From Symsagittifera roscoffensis (lineage: Eukaryota > Xenacoelomorpha > Acoela > Convolutidae): a stretch of DNA of 64,000 nucleotides. A program made the position numbers and the translations under genes. This document shows positions 55,794 through 64,000 of this stretch, in pieces (positions within the stretch are counted from its first letter, which is position 1; every line of letters starts with the position of its first letter). The DNA is taken from NCBI RefSeq assembly GCF_963678635.1, contig NC_087062.1, positions 58,172,129 to 58,236,128 of the forward strand. Direction: 5' to 3'. The notes beneath the pieces are model-generated. The model had not been told where the DNA came from and searched no databases. It saw only the letters and a list, made by a program, of their open reading frames with translations.

Positions 55794-56069
55794 ATGTCAA
55801 CACATTTTAAAATTGACTTCAGTACAATAAATTTAAAGCTCAAATTAGGAAATAAAGTCTCTAACATCATATGGTATATCACTAACACTGAAAAAAATCA
55901 TATTAGTATACTAGCAAAACAGCCTAACGAAGATAAACACGAATTATACGTCTTCTTTCGACGATATACTCCAGAAATTGACACAATTCTTCAGCAAATA
56001 AAAATACCAAATAACATAATTTGTATACCGGAAGAGCGATTAATTGCTTCACTCCCGATTGCTTTTTGA
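55794..56069 (+). CDS. Small leader ORF, copy A (unknown function)
   Basis: 91 codons from ATG (MSTHFKIDFSTINLKLKLGN) to TGA. Mixed composition with NIIWYITNTEKNHISILAKQ and IPNNIICIPEERLIASLPIA. No recognised family. A diverged tandem copy follows at about 56,291-56,533, and similarity at protein level across the pair (IIWYIT, HEL, TPEI..IL) suggests it was a real coding sequence. It lies upstream of gag in the same orientation. Confidence 0.45.
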   Translation: MSTHFKIDFSTINLKLKLGNKVSNIIWYITNTEKNHISILAKQPNEDKHELYVFFRRYTPEIDTILQQIKIPNNIICIPEERLIASLPIAF

Positions 56070-56285
56070 TATCATAATATACCAAAGCACAAAACTACTT
56101 GCATTTTAATCATTTTTTTTAAAAACACAAAATTTTCCTAAACAAAAATTAAAAATCATAACAAGTTCATAAGAAAAATTTAAATATTTTTTATATTGTT
56201 TATCATTCCCTAGATAATTATTTATGTCCCTAAAAGGATGTAAAATGCTATGACTAACTTTTATTAAGTAAATACAACACCATGT

Positions 56286-56533
56286 AATTTAAAACTAAAT
56301 TTAAAAAATAAATCCACAAAATTATTTGGTATATCACCAATATCCAAAAAGATCAAATCACAATTTTGTCCAAACACCCACACAAAAATATTCACGAATT
56401 AACTATTCTTTCCAGCAGCAATACCCCAGAGATAACTTCTATCTTAAAAAAGCTTAAACAGCCCCATAGCACTATTGATCTATCTAACAAAAACTCGTAT
56501 TCATTGAAACCAGCAAACTTCCTTGTAACTTAA
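56286..56533 (+). pseudogene. Small leader ORF, copy B (frameshifted)
   Basis: Tandem relative of the frame at 55,794-56,069, about 490 bp downstream. The start is missing (ATG is followed by TAA), and a -1 shift near 56,315 separates NLKLNLKNK from IIWYITNIQKDQITILSKHP, after which the frame is open to TAA at 56,531. The shared pattern IIWYIT...HEL...TPEI...IL...LK supports homology. The upstream flanks (CCTAAAAGG) also match, so the duplication included non-coding sequence. Confidence 0.5.
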
Positions 56534-56626
56534 ATACAAATATTTTAGTCCGTACAATTGATCAGTACAGAACACATCCAAACCCTTTATATATTGTTAA
56601 GAAAACATTGAGTGAATTAAACAAAA

Positions 56627-57721
56627 ATGGCAAACGTAGTAGCATACCCAGATTTAGCTCTCGAAAAGTTTACCGGCTTAGATCCGAATGAAGATGCAAG
56701 AGATTTTCTTGATATAGTAGAGAAAAAGATAGCATTTTCCCTAGGCACTAGACCAGGAGATGCAGGTGACGAACAAGACGCATATGATAACAGACAAAGA
56801 GCCTTATTTGGTTCAATATTAAGAGGTCCAGCCGCTCAATGGTATCAGGGATTAGCAGCAAACTTACCTTGGAATGATATAAGAGATCAATTCATAGATA
56901 GATTCACTGATGATAAGGATAAATATAGGAGACGAATAGAAGCAGAAAACATAAAAAGACAACTTGATGAATTCATTAAAAGCTACATACATAGATTAAG
57001 CACTGCAGTAGACCGTGGATGGCCTAATCCAACTTTTAATGATGATCAAAGAACAGCAAAGAAAATGGAATTTTTTGTACGCGGCTTAAGCCCGCCAGGC
57101 TCGAAACAAAAGGCTCATCAATTCCTAATTGAGAATCCACCCGCAACTTGGCAACAATTAAAAGATCATATTGCTACAAAAGACTTAAGTTTTGCAATAA
57201 GTAGTGAATTTATCGGAACAGCATCCAGTAGCATAGAAAATAAATTGGAAATAGAGGGAATAAAGAATCAACTTAAAGAGTTAACAGGACTAATGAAGGA
57301 TCATAAAATAAACGCAGCCTATAATCCTCATGAGCATAGAAACAAACAAAACGACCCAATGTTTTGCAACTGGTGTTGCATGTCAGGCCACACGATAAGC
57401 CATTGCTTTAAATATAACGATCAACAGGAGCAAAATTATAACTCACTTCAATTAAGAGAGAATTCAAACAGAAGTCACCATAACTATAGCAAGAGTAGGT
57501 CAAGAGTAGACAACAATTTCAATGACATAAACTCTCAGCAAGAGTTCAGGCACTTGTCAAACTTCAATGAAAGTTCTCAATCGCGTGACAGGTCGAACAG
57601 TAAGAAACACTTCAACGAAAATAACGATTATCATTCACCTTACCAGATCCACAACTTTAGTGATGATGACATTCCAGGAGACTATACCGATAATGAGTGT
57701 GAACTTGTGAATTTAAACTAG
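56627..57721 (+). CDS. Gag of non-autonomous LTR retrotransposon
   Basis: 364 codons from ATG in good context (ACAAAAATGG) to TAG, fully intact. Residues about 1-200 are a retrotransposon gag capsid (PF03732-like): LEKFTGLDPNEDARDFLDIV, ALFGSILRGPAAQWYQGL, WNDIRDQFIDRFTDD. Residues about 246-259 are a CCHC zinc knuckle (CNWCCMSGHTISHC, Cx2Cx4Hx4C). The C-terminal part is polar and rich in Asn, Ser and His. It would form the particle and bind element RNA. The last sense codons form a slippery site for -1 frameshifting into the protease. The Gag type fits Ty3/gypsy. Confidence 0.88.
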   Translation: MANVVAYPDLALEKFTGLDPNEDARDFLDIVEKKIAFSLGTRPGDAGDEQDAYDNRQRALFGSILRGPAAQWYQGLAANLPWNDIRDQFIDRFTDDKDKYRRRIEAENIKRQLDEFIKSYIHRLSTAVDRGWPNPTFNDDQRTAKKMEFFVRGLSPPGSKQKAHQFLIENPPATWQQLKDHIATKDLSFAISSEFIGTASSSIENKLEIEGIKNQLKELTGLMKDHKINAAYNPHEHRNKQNDPMFCNWCCMSGHTISHCFKYNDQQEQNYNSLQLRENSNRSHHNYSKSRSRVDNNFNDINSQQEFRHLSNFNESSQSRDRSNSKKHFNENNDYHSPYQIHNFSDDDIPGDYTDNECELVNLN

Positions 57722-58458
57722 ATCAGTCTCCGTCTGAACCAAAAATACAATTGTATATTAACTTATACCAACATCCCGTCGGAGACAAAGATAAAAATAA
57801 CGGTCTGGAAACCCAATTTCTACTAGACACTGGAGCAACATGTTCGCTTATTAATTTCGACAGTTATGATCAATATTGTAAAATACAGCCTCTACAGCTG
57901 AATAAATCAAGATCAAACACAGTTGCTGTTAATGGAGAAAAACTTAAACTTATAGGTTATACTAATTTTGAATCAACTTTTGGTACAAACACTGATAATC
58001 CGGTAAAAATCAAAGCATGGATTTCAGCCGAGAACGGATGCGATCTAAATATATTAGGAATGGATTTCATTTCTTACATTTTTAAATCAATAAACTTTCC
58101 GAATTTAAACTTAGAACTAAAAAAATACCCAGATGTAAGAGTTCCTATTAGTACTATAAGAAGCAAAAGTTATCCATATCTAAGCTTTTATCAAAATGTA
58201 CTTCTTGATAAAAATATAACTATTGCACCAAAATCATCCCGCGTAATTTCAATTTCTCCAGCAGGCATGGTTTTCGAATTAGGAACATCGTTTAGAATTG
58301 ATAAGTCCTTAGAACAAAAAGGCATCAATGCAAAAAGCACTTATTGTAGGAATGAAATTAAGTCAATGCCTATCGTACTAAAAAATTCCAGAGAATCAAA
58401 AGTAGATATAAACAAAGGTGTAATAGGCCAAACGTTTGAAAACATAGAAATAAAATAG
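57703..58458 (+). CDS. Retropepsin protease, expressed as Gag-Pro by frameshift
   Basis: An open frame without an ATG near its beginning, in the -1 phase relative to gag and overlapping its last codons, so it is expected as a Gag-Pro fusion. The catalytic loop is intact: QFLLDTGATCSLINFDSY (DTGA), followed about 75 residues later by CDLNILGMDFISYIF, the ILGxDF strand of retropepsins. The remaining 130 residues after the core are unassigned. The frame ends in TAG at 58,458 with no reverse transcriptase after it. The intact motif contrasts with the broken copy in the giant gypsy element. It would mature the Gag particle. Confidence 0.82.
   Translation, partial: TCEFKLDQSPSEPKIQLYINLYQHPVGDKDKNNGLETQFLLDTGATCSLINFDSYDQYCKIQPLQLNKSRSNTVAVNGEKLKLIGYTNFESTFGTNTDNPVKIKAWISAENGCDLNILGMDFISYIFKSINFPNLNLELKKYPDVRVPISTIRSKSYPYLSFYQNVLLDKNITIAPKSSRVISISPAGMVFELGTSFRIDKSLEQKGINAKSTYCRNEIKSMPIVLKNSRESKVDINKGVIGQTFENIEIK
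57712..57786 (+). promoter_or_regulatory. -1 ribosomal frameshift signal at the gag-pro junction
   Basis: The heptamer T TTA AAC (57,712-57,718, gag phase) lies immediately before the gag TAG. Slipping back one base gives TTT AAA and enters exactly the protease frame. Seven bases downstream GTCTCCG (57,726-57,732) pairs perfectly with CGGAGAC (57,780-57,786). The loop contains a further palindrome (ATACAATTGTAT, 57,745-57,756). Slippery heptamer, 7-nt spacer and downstream stem are the standard parts of a -1 frameshift element. Confidence 0.8.
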
Positions 58459-60222
58459 ACCCGTTTCTTCGTGCTTTAAAACATTAATTTTCATTAAAGC
58501 TTTTAAAACGCTTAAAGTTTTGTGAAGTTTACCAAAATTTTGTATACTGAGCAGTAAACTTTGTTTAATCTTACTAAAAAATTAGATTACGATTATTATC
58601 CTACAAATGTACTACAATGAATAGCGGTTCTGTATGACACCCAAAAAGATATGCCAAAATGCATGAACACGGATTTAATTCTTAACCGAGATCAAAAACA
58701 GTCAAGTACGCTAACAATTTTGGACCAACCTCAAAATCAAATAAAGATAGAGGGATCGGAACCCAATGGCTCAGACAGAAAAGTTTTTCGACTACAACAT
58801 ATTTGCAAAAAAAATTGCAAAAGTCCAGGAGTTTAAAATATTACAGTTTTACGAGTCTATAATAATTTCATTTTCAGGCGGTTTTATTAACTGAAAATTC
58901 AGTATTACACTTAAGGGAATGACAAATTACCCTACGTACAATAACGAGAGTTAATAGAGTGAAACCTTTGATAAAAGAACTAGCCAATGTAAAATTGTAA
59001 CAAACCCATTCTGCGAAGTTAATTTGCACCATCGGATTCCTCTTAGGGCCCAAGTAGGGACCGATGACAATAATTATTATCTTTGTAGTTTTCAAATTAC
59101 AAAATGCAAACTAGAAGAAATTCATCAAAAAGGGAAACATCACCTCCTTTTTTCTCAACACATTGAGTAAAATTTTCATCAAAAATCTTTATCATAAAAT
59201 GGGCGAACAACGTTTTTCGACCCGACCCGCCGCAGATTTATGCCAGCATTTGTTGGTGGCTTCATGTAGCCTTTTTAAAATTATGGTACCATAATCTTTC
59301 AACAACGCAAATGCTTGTTGGTGGCTGTATGCAGCTTTTGAGACTCTAATGATTCGCTCCTCACAATTTGGCCAAAATATCAATTCGGTAGTTCAATATC
59401 CACAACATGCAGGCATTTAAATCCTTAAAAACAACAAATTTTCAGAAGCAACACTTTGAAAATTGGACCGCATCATCTTTAAGATTGTTTACGTTAAATT
59501 TTTGCATCATAAAGTTCAGGATGACTTTCTGAACTAAAGATGTGAACATGGACTGATGCAGAGGATTAAAACCAAAGAGAAACTAAAAAACTTATTTTTT
59601 TGAAAATTGTACAGTTTGCAAATTGTCTGTTTAATTTTCCTTTTCTACGATATTTCATTTTGATTTGATTCTAATTCAAATCTTTTCTATTTTCTATCAA
59701 AAAATTTAACAAAAATTGCTGGTTATGACAACCAGGTGGACATCCCTTTAAGATTAGGGGTTAATTAACGGCCAAATTTCCATTTTTGCTTTAACTACAT
59801 AAGTTTAATATCTGAGCTTAACTCAGTGTCGGAAAATGCTTTATTCCTGTGGTTAATAAACACCATGATGGTCTTTCTTCATTTGTATTCCTGTGGTTAA
59901 TAAACACCATGATCGTCTTTCTTCATTTGTTTTCCGTGGTGGGTTTATGTGAAACCACAAGATTATATTTTCCACCTTTTATATACATACAATTTTACAC
60001 TTTGTCCTTCATTGTCCAAACATTTGATAATCAGCTTTAGTATCCGAATGTAATTCGGGATTTTGAATGTTTACTTATTTTACATTGATGTTTAGCAAAG
60101 TGGAATATGACCCAATTTTGAATTGGAACTGCCAAAATGCTGACCCAGCACCAGAGTAGTTTAAAAAAAAGCTGCCTCTCAGGAAGAAACATCGGAAACC
60201 GGTAGCAGTTCAATTTTTGTCA
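58459..60222 (+). other. Region where pol would be expected, no RT or integrase
   Basis: About 1.76 kb holding only a 61-codon ATG frame (58,651-58,836, MPKCMNTDLILNRDQKQSS) with no recognised motif. No reverse transcriptase, RNase H or integrase motif appears on either strand. Two partial direct repeats with GTTGGTGGCT..ATG.AGC.TTT lie at about 59,247 and 59,317. From 59,752 the sequence matches the first element's 3' internal part. Confidence 0.6.
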
Positions 60223-60774
60223 ATGGACGACGGGTTAAATAAGAACCCTCGCAATTTTCCTAGTTTAACCCAAAGATTGGAACTGCAGAAGTGCAGAGAA
60301 ACCAAGTTGGATACGGAAAATCCAAAATATATAACGAGTTTAAAGTACTCAATAAAGGAAAATTATAACAGATGGAAACTGCCATCGTTCATTGAAGTCG
60401 CCAACTCAACGACAATGGAAAAGGCGATGATGCCTATCGACTTCATAACTCAGCCAGAAGTGGTTATAAAGAACGAAAACAACTTCTGGAAATTAAAGAA
60501 GAGGGAGGAACAGGGCTACATCCTCAAGGCAGGAGGCACGCAAGTCACCATACCGTTTGAGGGAAAAACTGATTTTCCGAGCCATGTAAAAAACAGACAG
60601 GAAGAGCAGGACGACATTCAACAACTTACGGATGAAATGAGCAGACTACGAATCAAGAACAAGATCAAAAAGAAGAAAATCGTGAAGTTGCAACAAAAAC
60701 TAGAGGCTTCACAGAGGAAGATAGCGATCCTCAGATCATACAAAGTGGAGCTTGAATTCGGAAGGAAGCTCTAG
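60223..60774 (+). CDS. Lysine-rich coiled-coil accessory protein (second copy)
   Basis: 183 codons, protein identical to the copy at 51,585-52,136. It lies between the pol-less middle and the polypurine tract, the place where some gypsy elements keep an env or other extra gene, but it has no signal peptide or membrane segment. The highly basic helical C-terminus suggests RNA or DNA binding or oligomerisation. No homologue recognised. Confidence 0.55.
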   Translation: MDDGLNKNPRNFPSLTQRLELQKCRETKLDTENPKYITSLKYSIKENYNRWKLPSFIEVANSTTMEKAMMPIDFITQPEVVIKNENNFWKLKKREEQGYILKAGGTQVTIPFEGKTDFPSHVKNRQEEQDDIQQLTDEMSRLRIKNKIKKKKIVKLQQKLEASQRKIAILRSYKVELEFGRKL

Positions 60775-60905
60775 ATAAAACCTAACTTATCTTTATAACT
60801 TTTTCGTTTGATGTTCTCTTTAAATTTTATAACTATAGTATTTAACCATTAAAGTGTTTAAATTTTCACCATGGTAACTGTAAGAATCGAACAGCTTAAT
60901 TTTCT

Positions 60906-60920
60906 AAAAAAAGGGGTGAG
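60906..60920 (+). promoter_or_regulatory. Polypurine tract before the 3' LTR
   Basis: AAAAAAAGGGGTGAG immediately before the 3' LTR, identical to the tract at 52,268. Confidence 0.75.
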
Positions 60921-60921
60921 T

Positions 60922-62073
60922 TGTAGTATTGCGAAATACTACACACACAAAAGACCATTGTCTTAATTGTTTATTTAACGACCCAATTCTAAATTGGAGC
61001 GTGCCATTTAAATTAAAACCTCTTTTCACTAAATCAGATATTGACTGATTTACTCTTATTAGGACTATAAAATCTTGTTGTGAAAATCCACTCCTTTTTA
61101 AATACTTGTCCAATTTTTCTCATTTTTTCATGCTCAATATTTTAAAAGGGCGGCGATTATTAATACGTCCCTTTTAACTTAACTTGAAACAAACTGGATA
61201 AATATTTAGCAGTCTTGCCGGCTGCACTGAAATTCTCCTTGCTTTGATTAAGCAGAGGTGCACCTGCAATATGATGCATCAGAGAGAGTAATATGAATTT
61301 TTAATAAGACAAACTGAAGGTTGCGGTTTTCATCAAAGGGGACTAATAAGTTGAAGATATTTGATTTGAAAAAATCAAGTAAAAACTAGTTGAAAATTCC
61401 CTTATTAGAAAGGGAGAACAAAGGAGCAGGTGAAATCTGAATAATTAAAGATTGAATCAGCCGCCGGTTTATGCTTACGAGCAAAAGGACTGGCCTGAAA
61501 TCTTCAGTGTTTCATTTTGCTCAGTCAGCAGCAAGTCAGTTCTCTTCAGTCATATCTTTTAAAAATAAATAATTTTTCTTTTCTGCCCTCACACTAAAAT
61601 TAATCTAGCCCTTTTCACTTATAAAAAGAGAATAAATTCTCATTTTAAGTTTGATTTGAAAAATTATAAATCGAGATACTCGAGATACGCACACCCGAGG
61701 AAGTCTGGACTACAAGTACCCAAAGGACTACGGCAAGACGATTCAGCCGACCCAACCAGAAGTGCTGACTTGGACAAAATCAAGGGCAACCATACATACT
61801 AATCAGCCACCGACCTTAGTAAGAAGATAAAAAATTGATGAACAAAATAAGATTAGCTCAACCTCCCCTCATAGGTATATTTCTTTAAGCTGTTCGATTC
61901 GTTTATATAATCTAATAACCCAGTGCTTTGTATCTAACCAACTAATTAATTCATACCTTTTCTAAATATTGTTTCTACTCTACTTTTTGTCAAGACAATT
62001 TGACGATCTAAGGTGAGACTTATAAATTAGGATAAAATTACTAAGCATTCAACCAGCAATGAGCGCTTAGTAA
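60922..62073 (+). repeat. 3' LTR of the non-autonomous element
   Basis: 1,152 bp, equal in length to the 5' LTR. It opens with the same hairpin-forming TGTAGTATT and ends GCGCTTAGTAA, followed at once by ACTTT (62,074-62,078), the right-hand target-site duplication, and the interrupted MITE. Confidence 0.88.
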
Positions 62074-62535
62074 ACTTTCGATATGAAAGTAACGGAATAT
62101 TTGTGCTCGGGGTGGGTTTTTTTTCTTCAGACAAATTTCGACTTTTTAACTAGCCATTTTTGACGGATTTTTTTTATATCATTCGAAAAGTATTGTTGTC
62201 CTGAGCTCAAATTTGAAAAAATATTTCACCTGTGATCATTTTTCGTTAAGCTATTAACGCGTGAGCGGAGATTTAATCCGTCTTATAAAACGTTCCAAAT
62301 TGGTTGAACGAAGCTTATTTGCCATAATTCATTTGTTACAAGGAACGAAATCTCTGTTTTTGTACTTTATATGGCGTGTGGGGGGATGATTTTCATAAAA
62401 AATTTCAAATTTTAGAAAAAAAAATTTAATTTTATTTTATTTTATTTTATTTTTTATGCTCTTACTGCTGCTCCATAAACCTTAAAAGGCAGTCGGAACA
62501 TTCAGGGCTTGGCCCTGATACGAGCAGTCTGGTTT
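62074..62535 (+). mobile_element. MITE family, right part of the copy split by the LTR element
   Basis: It resumes at ACTTTCGATATGAAAG and runs to GAGCAGTCTGGTT. With 50,944-50,956 it makes one full-length copy, which proves that the whole 50,957-62,073 block entered an existing MITE. Confidence 0.85.
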
Positions 62536-62559
62536 ACTTTAAAGACTGCTGGGAACTTG

Positions 62560-62890
62560 CAATTCTTATGGGGGTTTGCCATTTTGATCCTTTTGGGACA
62601 ATCAACGCGCAATATTTTTTGCGCTATTAACGCGTAAGCGGAGATTTAATCATTCTTAGAATTCGTTCCAAATTGTTTGAAGCAAGTTTTTGCCATAATT
62701 GCTATGTTACTAGAATTGAAAATTATCTTTTTGTACTTTATATGGTTTGATCTTTAGAAAAATCTCAAATTAAATTAAAAATTCATTTTTTTTGGAAAAA
62801 TTCATCAATTTTTATAAAGCGAACACTGCTTCATAGAACTTTTAAAAGCTGTCAGAACATTCACGGCTTAGCCATATTACGAGCTTTTTT
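62560..62890 (+). mobile_element. MITE family, diverged 5'-truncated copy
   Basis: Similarity starts at TTATGGGGGTTTGCCATTTT and continues through GGACAATCAACGCGC to the decayed 3' end (CATTCACGGCTTAGCC, TACGAGC). The 3' hairpin no longer pairs fully, so the copy is older than its neighbours. Confidence 0.6.
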
Positions 62891-63065
62891 GTTTCATTTT
62901 GGGAGCCAAGAATGGCCAAAGATTTCTCGTAGCGTTTTTGGTAAGATATAATGGCAACGTTTTGTTTTACGTGAGACACTTTGTCTAAAAGCTACGATCG
63001 CTTTCAATGATCGGTGTTCAAGTTCCTTTGCCAATTATGGTGCAACTTAGGCAGTTTATTCACTC

Positions 63066-63572
63066 ATTGTTCTGACTTTCGAAGAAAACGGAATATTTAT
63101 GCTCGGTGTGGGTTTTTTTTATTCAATCAAATTTCGTCGATCGAAATAACAATTTTCAACAAAATTTTTTATACCCCATTGAAGATATCGACTTCCTGAG
63201 TTCAAATGTAAAAAGACATTTCACTTCAGATTTTTTTGGTAAAAATCTGGGGGTTTGAAAATTGCCAAATTTGCCATGTTTTGGAGAAATTATGCGCGCT
63301 TTGAAGAGTTTATTCATAATGCTAAGAGCGTACCGCGAATTATTTATGCGTGGCACAACGAAATCGTTCCAAATTGAATCAACAAAATCGTTCCAAATTG
63401 AATTGAGGCTAGCTAATTGGTGGTATTAATTTCGTACGACTCAACATTTTACACTTTGATATTTTTCAAAATGTACAGATTTCCAATATTTTCTTTCCCA
63501 AAACTATTCGATATGCATTACGGGACAGTCGGAACATTCAGGGCTTTGCCCTGATATACGAGCAGTCTTGTT
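63066..63572 (+). mobile_element. MITE family copy abutting a splice acceptor
   Basis: It runs from ATTGTTCTGACTTTCG to GAGCAGTCTTGTT. The 5' hairpin is damaged and the 3' hairpin (CAGGGC/GCCCTG) intact. Its last base is about 11 bases before the exon at 63,584, so its end sequence lies within the splice acceptor region of the trypsin-like gene. Confidence 0.7.
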
Positions 63573-63583
63573 GTTTCTTATAG

Positions 63584-63936
63584 CTGGATATCGTGGAGGA
63601 ACTGCTGGGTATGTTAAATATGACAAACGTCACGGCGAGGCTCAAGATTTAAACTGCATGAAAGGCTTCGGACTATGCAAGAGCGACTATGGAGCCCCTC
63701 TCATCTTTCGAAATCTTTCTTCGACCGAGCAGAGCGAATGTTTATTCGGACTTCATAGCTTCAGCTTGAGAGCCCCTTCTTATAACAATACGTTCAACCT
63801 TGTAGATGACTGTTCTGTTTATCAGTATCACTTCTTCGAGCATTTAAAATATTGGATTGAAACAACTTGCTTCAAGTATATGAAAATCCAAAAATGGAAG
63901 GTGCAATGGCCAAAAGAGGCATTTTCGACCGACTAA
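63584..63936 (+). CDS. Terminal exon of a trypsin-fold protein lacking the catalytic serine
   Basis: Begins after the splice acceptor TTTCTTATAG (63,574-63,583) in split-codon phase (xCT GGA TAT) and ends at TAA; AATAAA follows 55 bases later. About 117 residues resemble the last part of chymotrypsin-fold proteases. GLCKSDYGAPLIF aligns with the CxGDSGGPL active-site loop, SECLFGLHSF with the following strand, and VYQYHFFEHLKYWIETTC with the C-terminal helix. The nucleophile Ser is Tyr and a Gly is Ala, so it should be a non-catalytic homologue if the alignment is right. Upstream exons with His and Asp are not in view and may lie before the MITE cluster. A Lys/Trp-rich tail (MKIQKWKVQW) extends past the family's usual end. 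Confidence 0.55.
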
Positions 63937-63990
63937 AAAGCTAATTCAGGCACTACTTCCTGTATTCATAATCCATTATTGAAACACTGT

Positions 63991-63996
63991 AATAAA
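63991..63996 (+). terminator. Poly(A) signal of the trypsin-like gene
   Basis: Canonical AATAAA 55 bases after the stop codon. The cleavage site would lie beyond the end of the window. Confidence 0.65.
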
Positions 63997-64000
63997 CAAT

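Overview
This is a repeat-dominated, AT-rich stretch of nuclear DNA from an invertebrate animal. It has introns and consensus-like splice sites, a canonical AATAAA signal, TTAGGG-type interstitial telomere-like tracts, Ty3/gypsy and Penelope-like retroelements, and many short interspersed repeats. The species cannot be fixed from the sequence. Only two segments look like host gene exons: a signal-peptide first exon at 41,385-41,521 (duplicated, start lost, at 36,839-36,975) and a terminal exon of a trypsin-fold protein at 63,584-63,936.

Region 1 (1.66-27.1 kb, minus strand) is one giant, decayed Ty3/gypsy retrotransposon of about 25 kb. Read from high to low coordinates it has: a 5' LTR that has lost its outer part (26,210-27,097), a candidate primer-binding site, a leader with a 21-bp minisatellite open in all six frames (23.6-24.8 kb), Gag with CCHC knuckles, protease, reverse transcriptase, RNase H, integrase, an acidic tail and a macro domain (ADP-ribose-binding fold, 14.86-15.5 kb). 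After a short intergenic gap comes a second long coding region (ORF2, 14.33 kb to about 3.1 kb) holding a coiled coil, two SGNH/GDSL-hydrolase-like domains and several kilobases that match nothing I recognise. The 3' end (ORF2 tail plus part of the LTR) is tandemly triplicated before the full 3' LTR at 1,661-2,946. Most frames carry stops and frameshifts, but the macro domain and the second SGNH region are still long open frames.

Region 2 (26.0-33.1 kb) is a mosaic of recent duplications: a 2.26-kb tandem duplication that includes the 5' LTR remnant, three copies of another block, hairpin-forming repeats and a large inverted repeat. Region 3 (33.3-42.6 kb) is a dead Penelope-like element whose reverse transcriptase is interrupted by a PHD-type zinc finger. 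It lies in a 4,546-bp nearly identical tandem duplication, which also carries the signal-peptide exon. Region 4 (42.6-50.9 kb, and again 62.1-63.6 kb) is dominated by a roughly 530-bp non-autonomous repeat family with hairpins near both ends, and contains a 200-base assembly gap.

Region 5 (50,957-62,073) is a plus-strand non-autonomous LTR retrotransposon. It has 1,152-bp LTRs, a polypurine tract, a candidate primer-binding site, intact gag and protease frames linked by a textbook -1 frameshift signal, a duplicated small leader ORF, and a lysine-rich coiled-coil ORF before the 3' LTR, but no reverse transcriptase or integrase. It sits as a shared-LTR tandem (the upstream partner is deleted) inside one copy of the 530-bp repeat, with ACTTT target-site duplications on both sides. 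It must be mobilised, if at all, by enzymes from another element.
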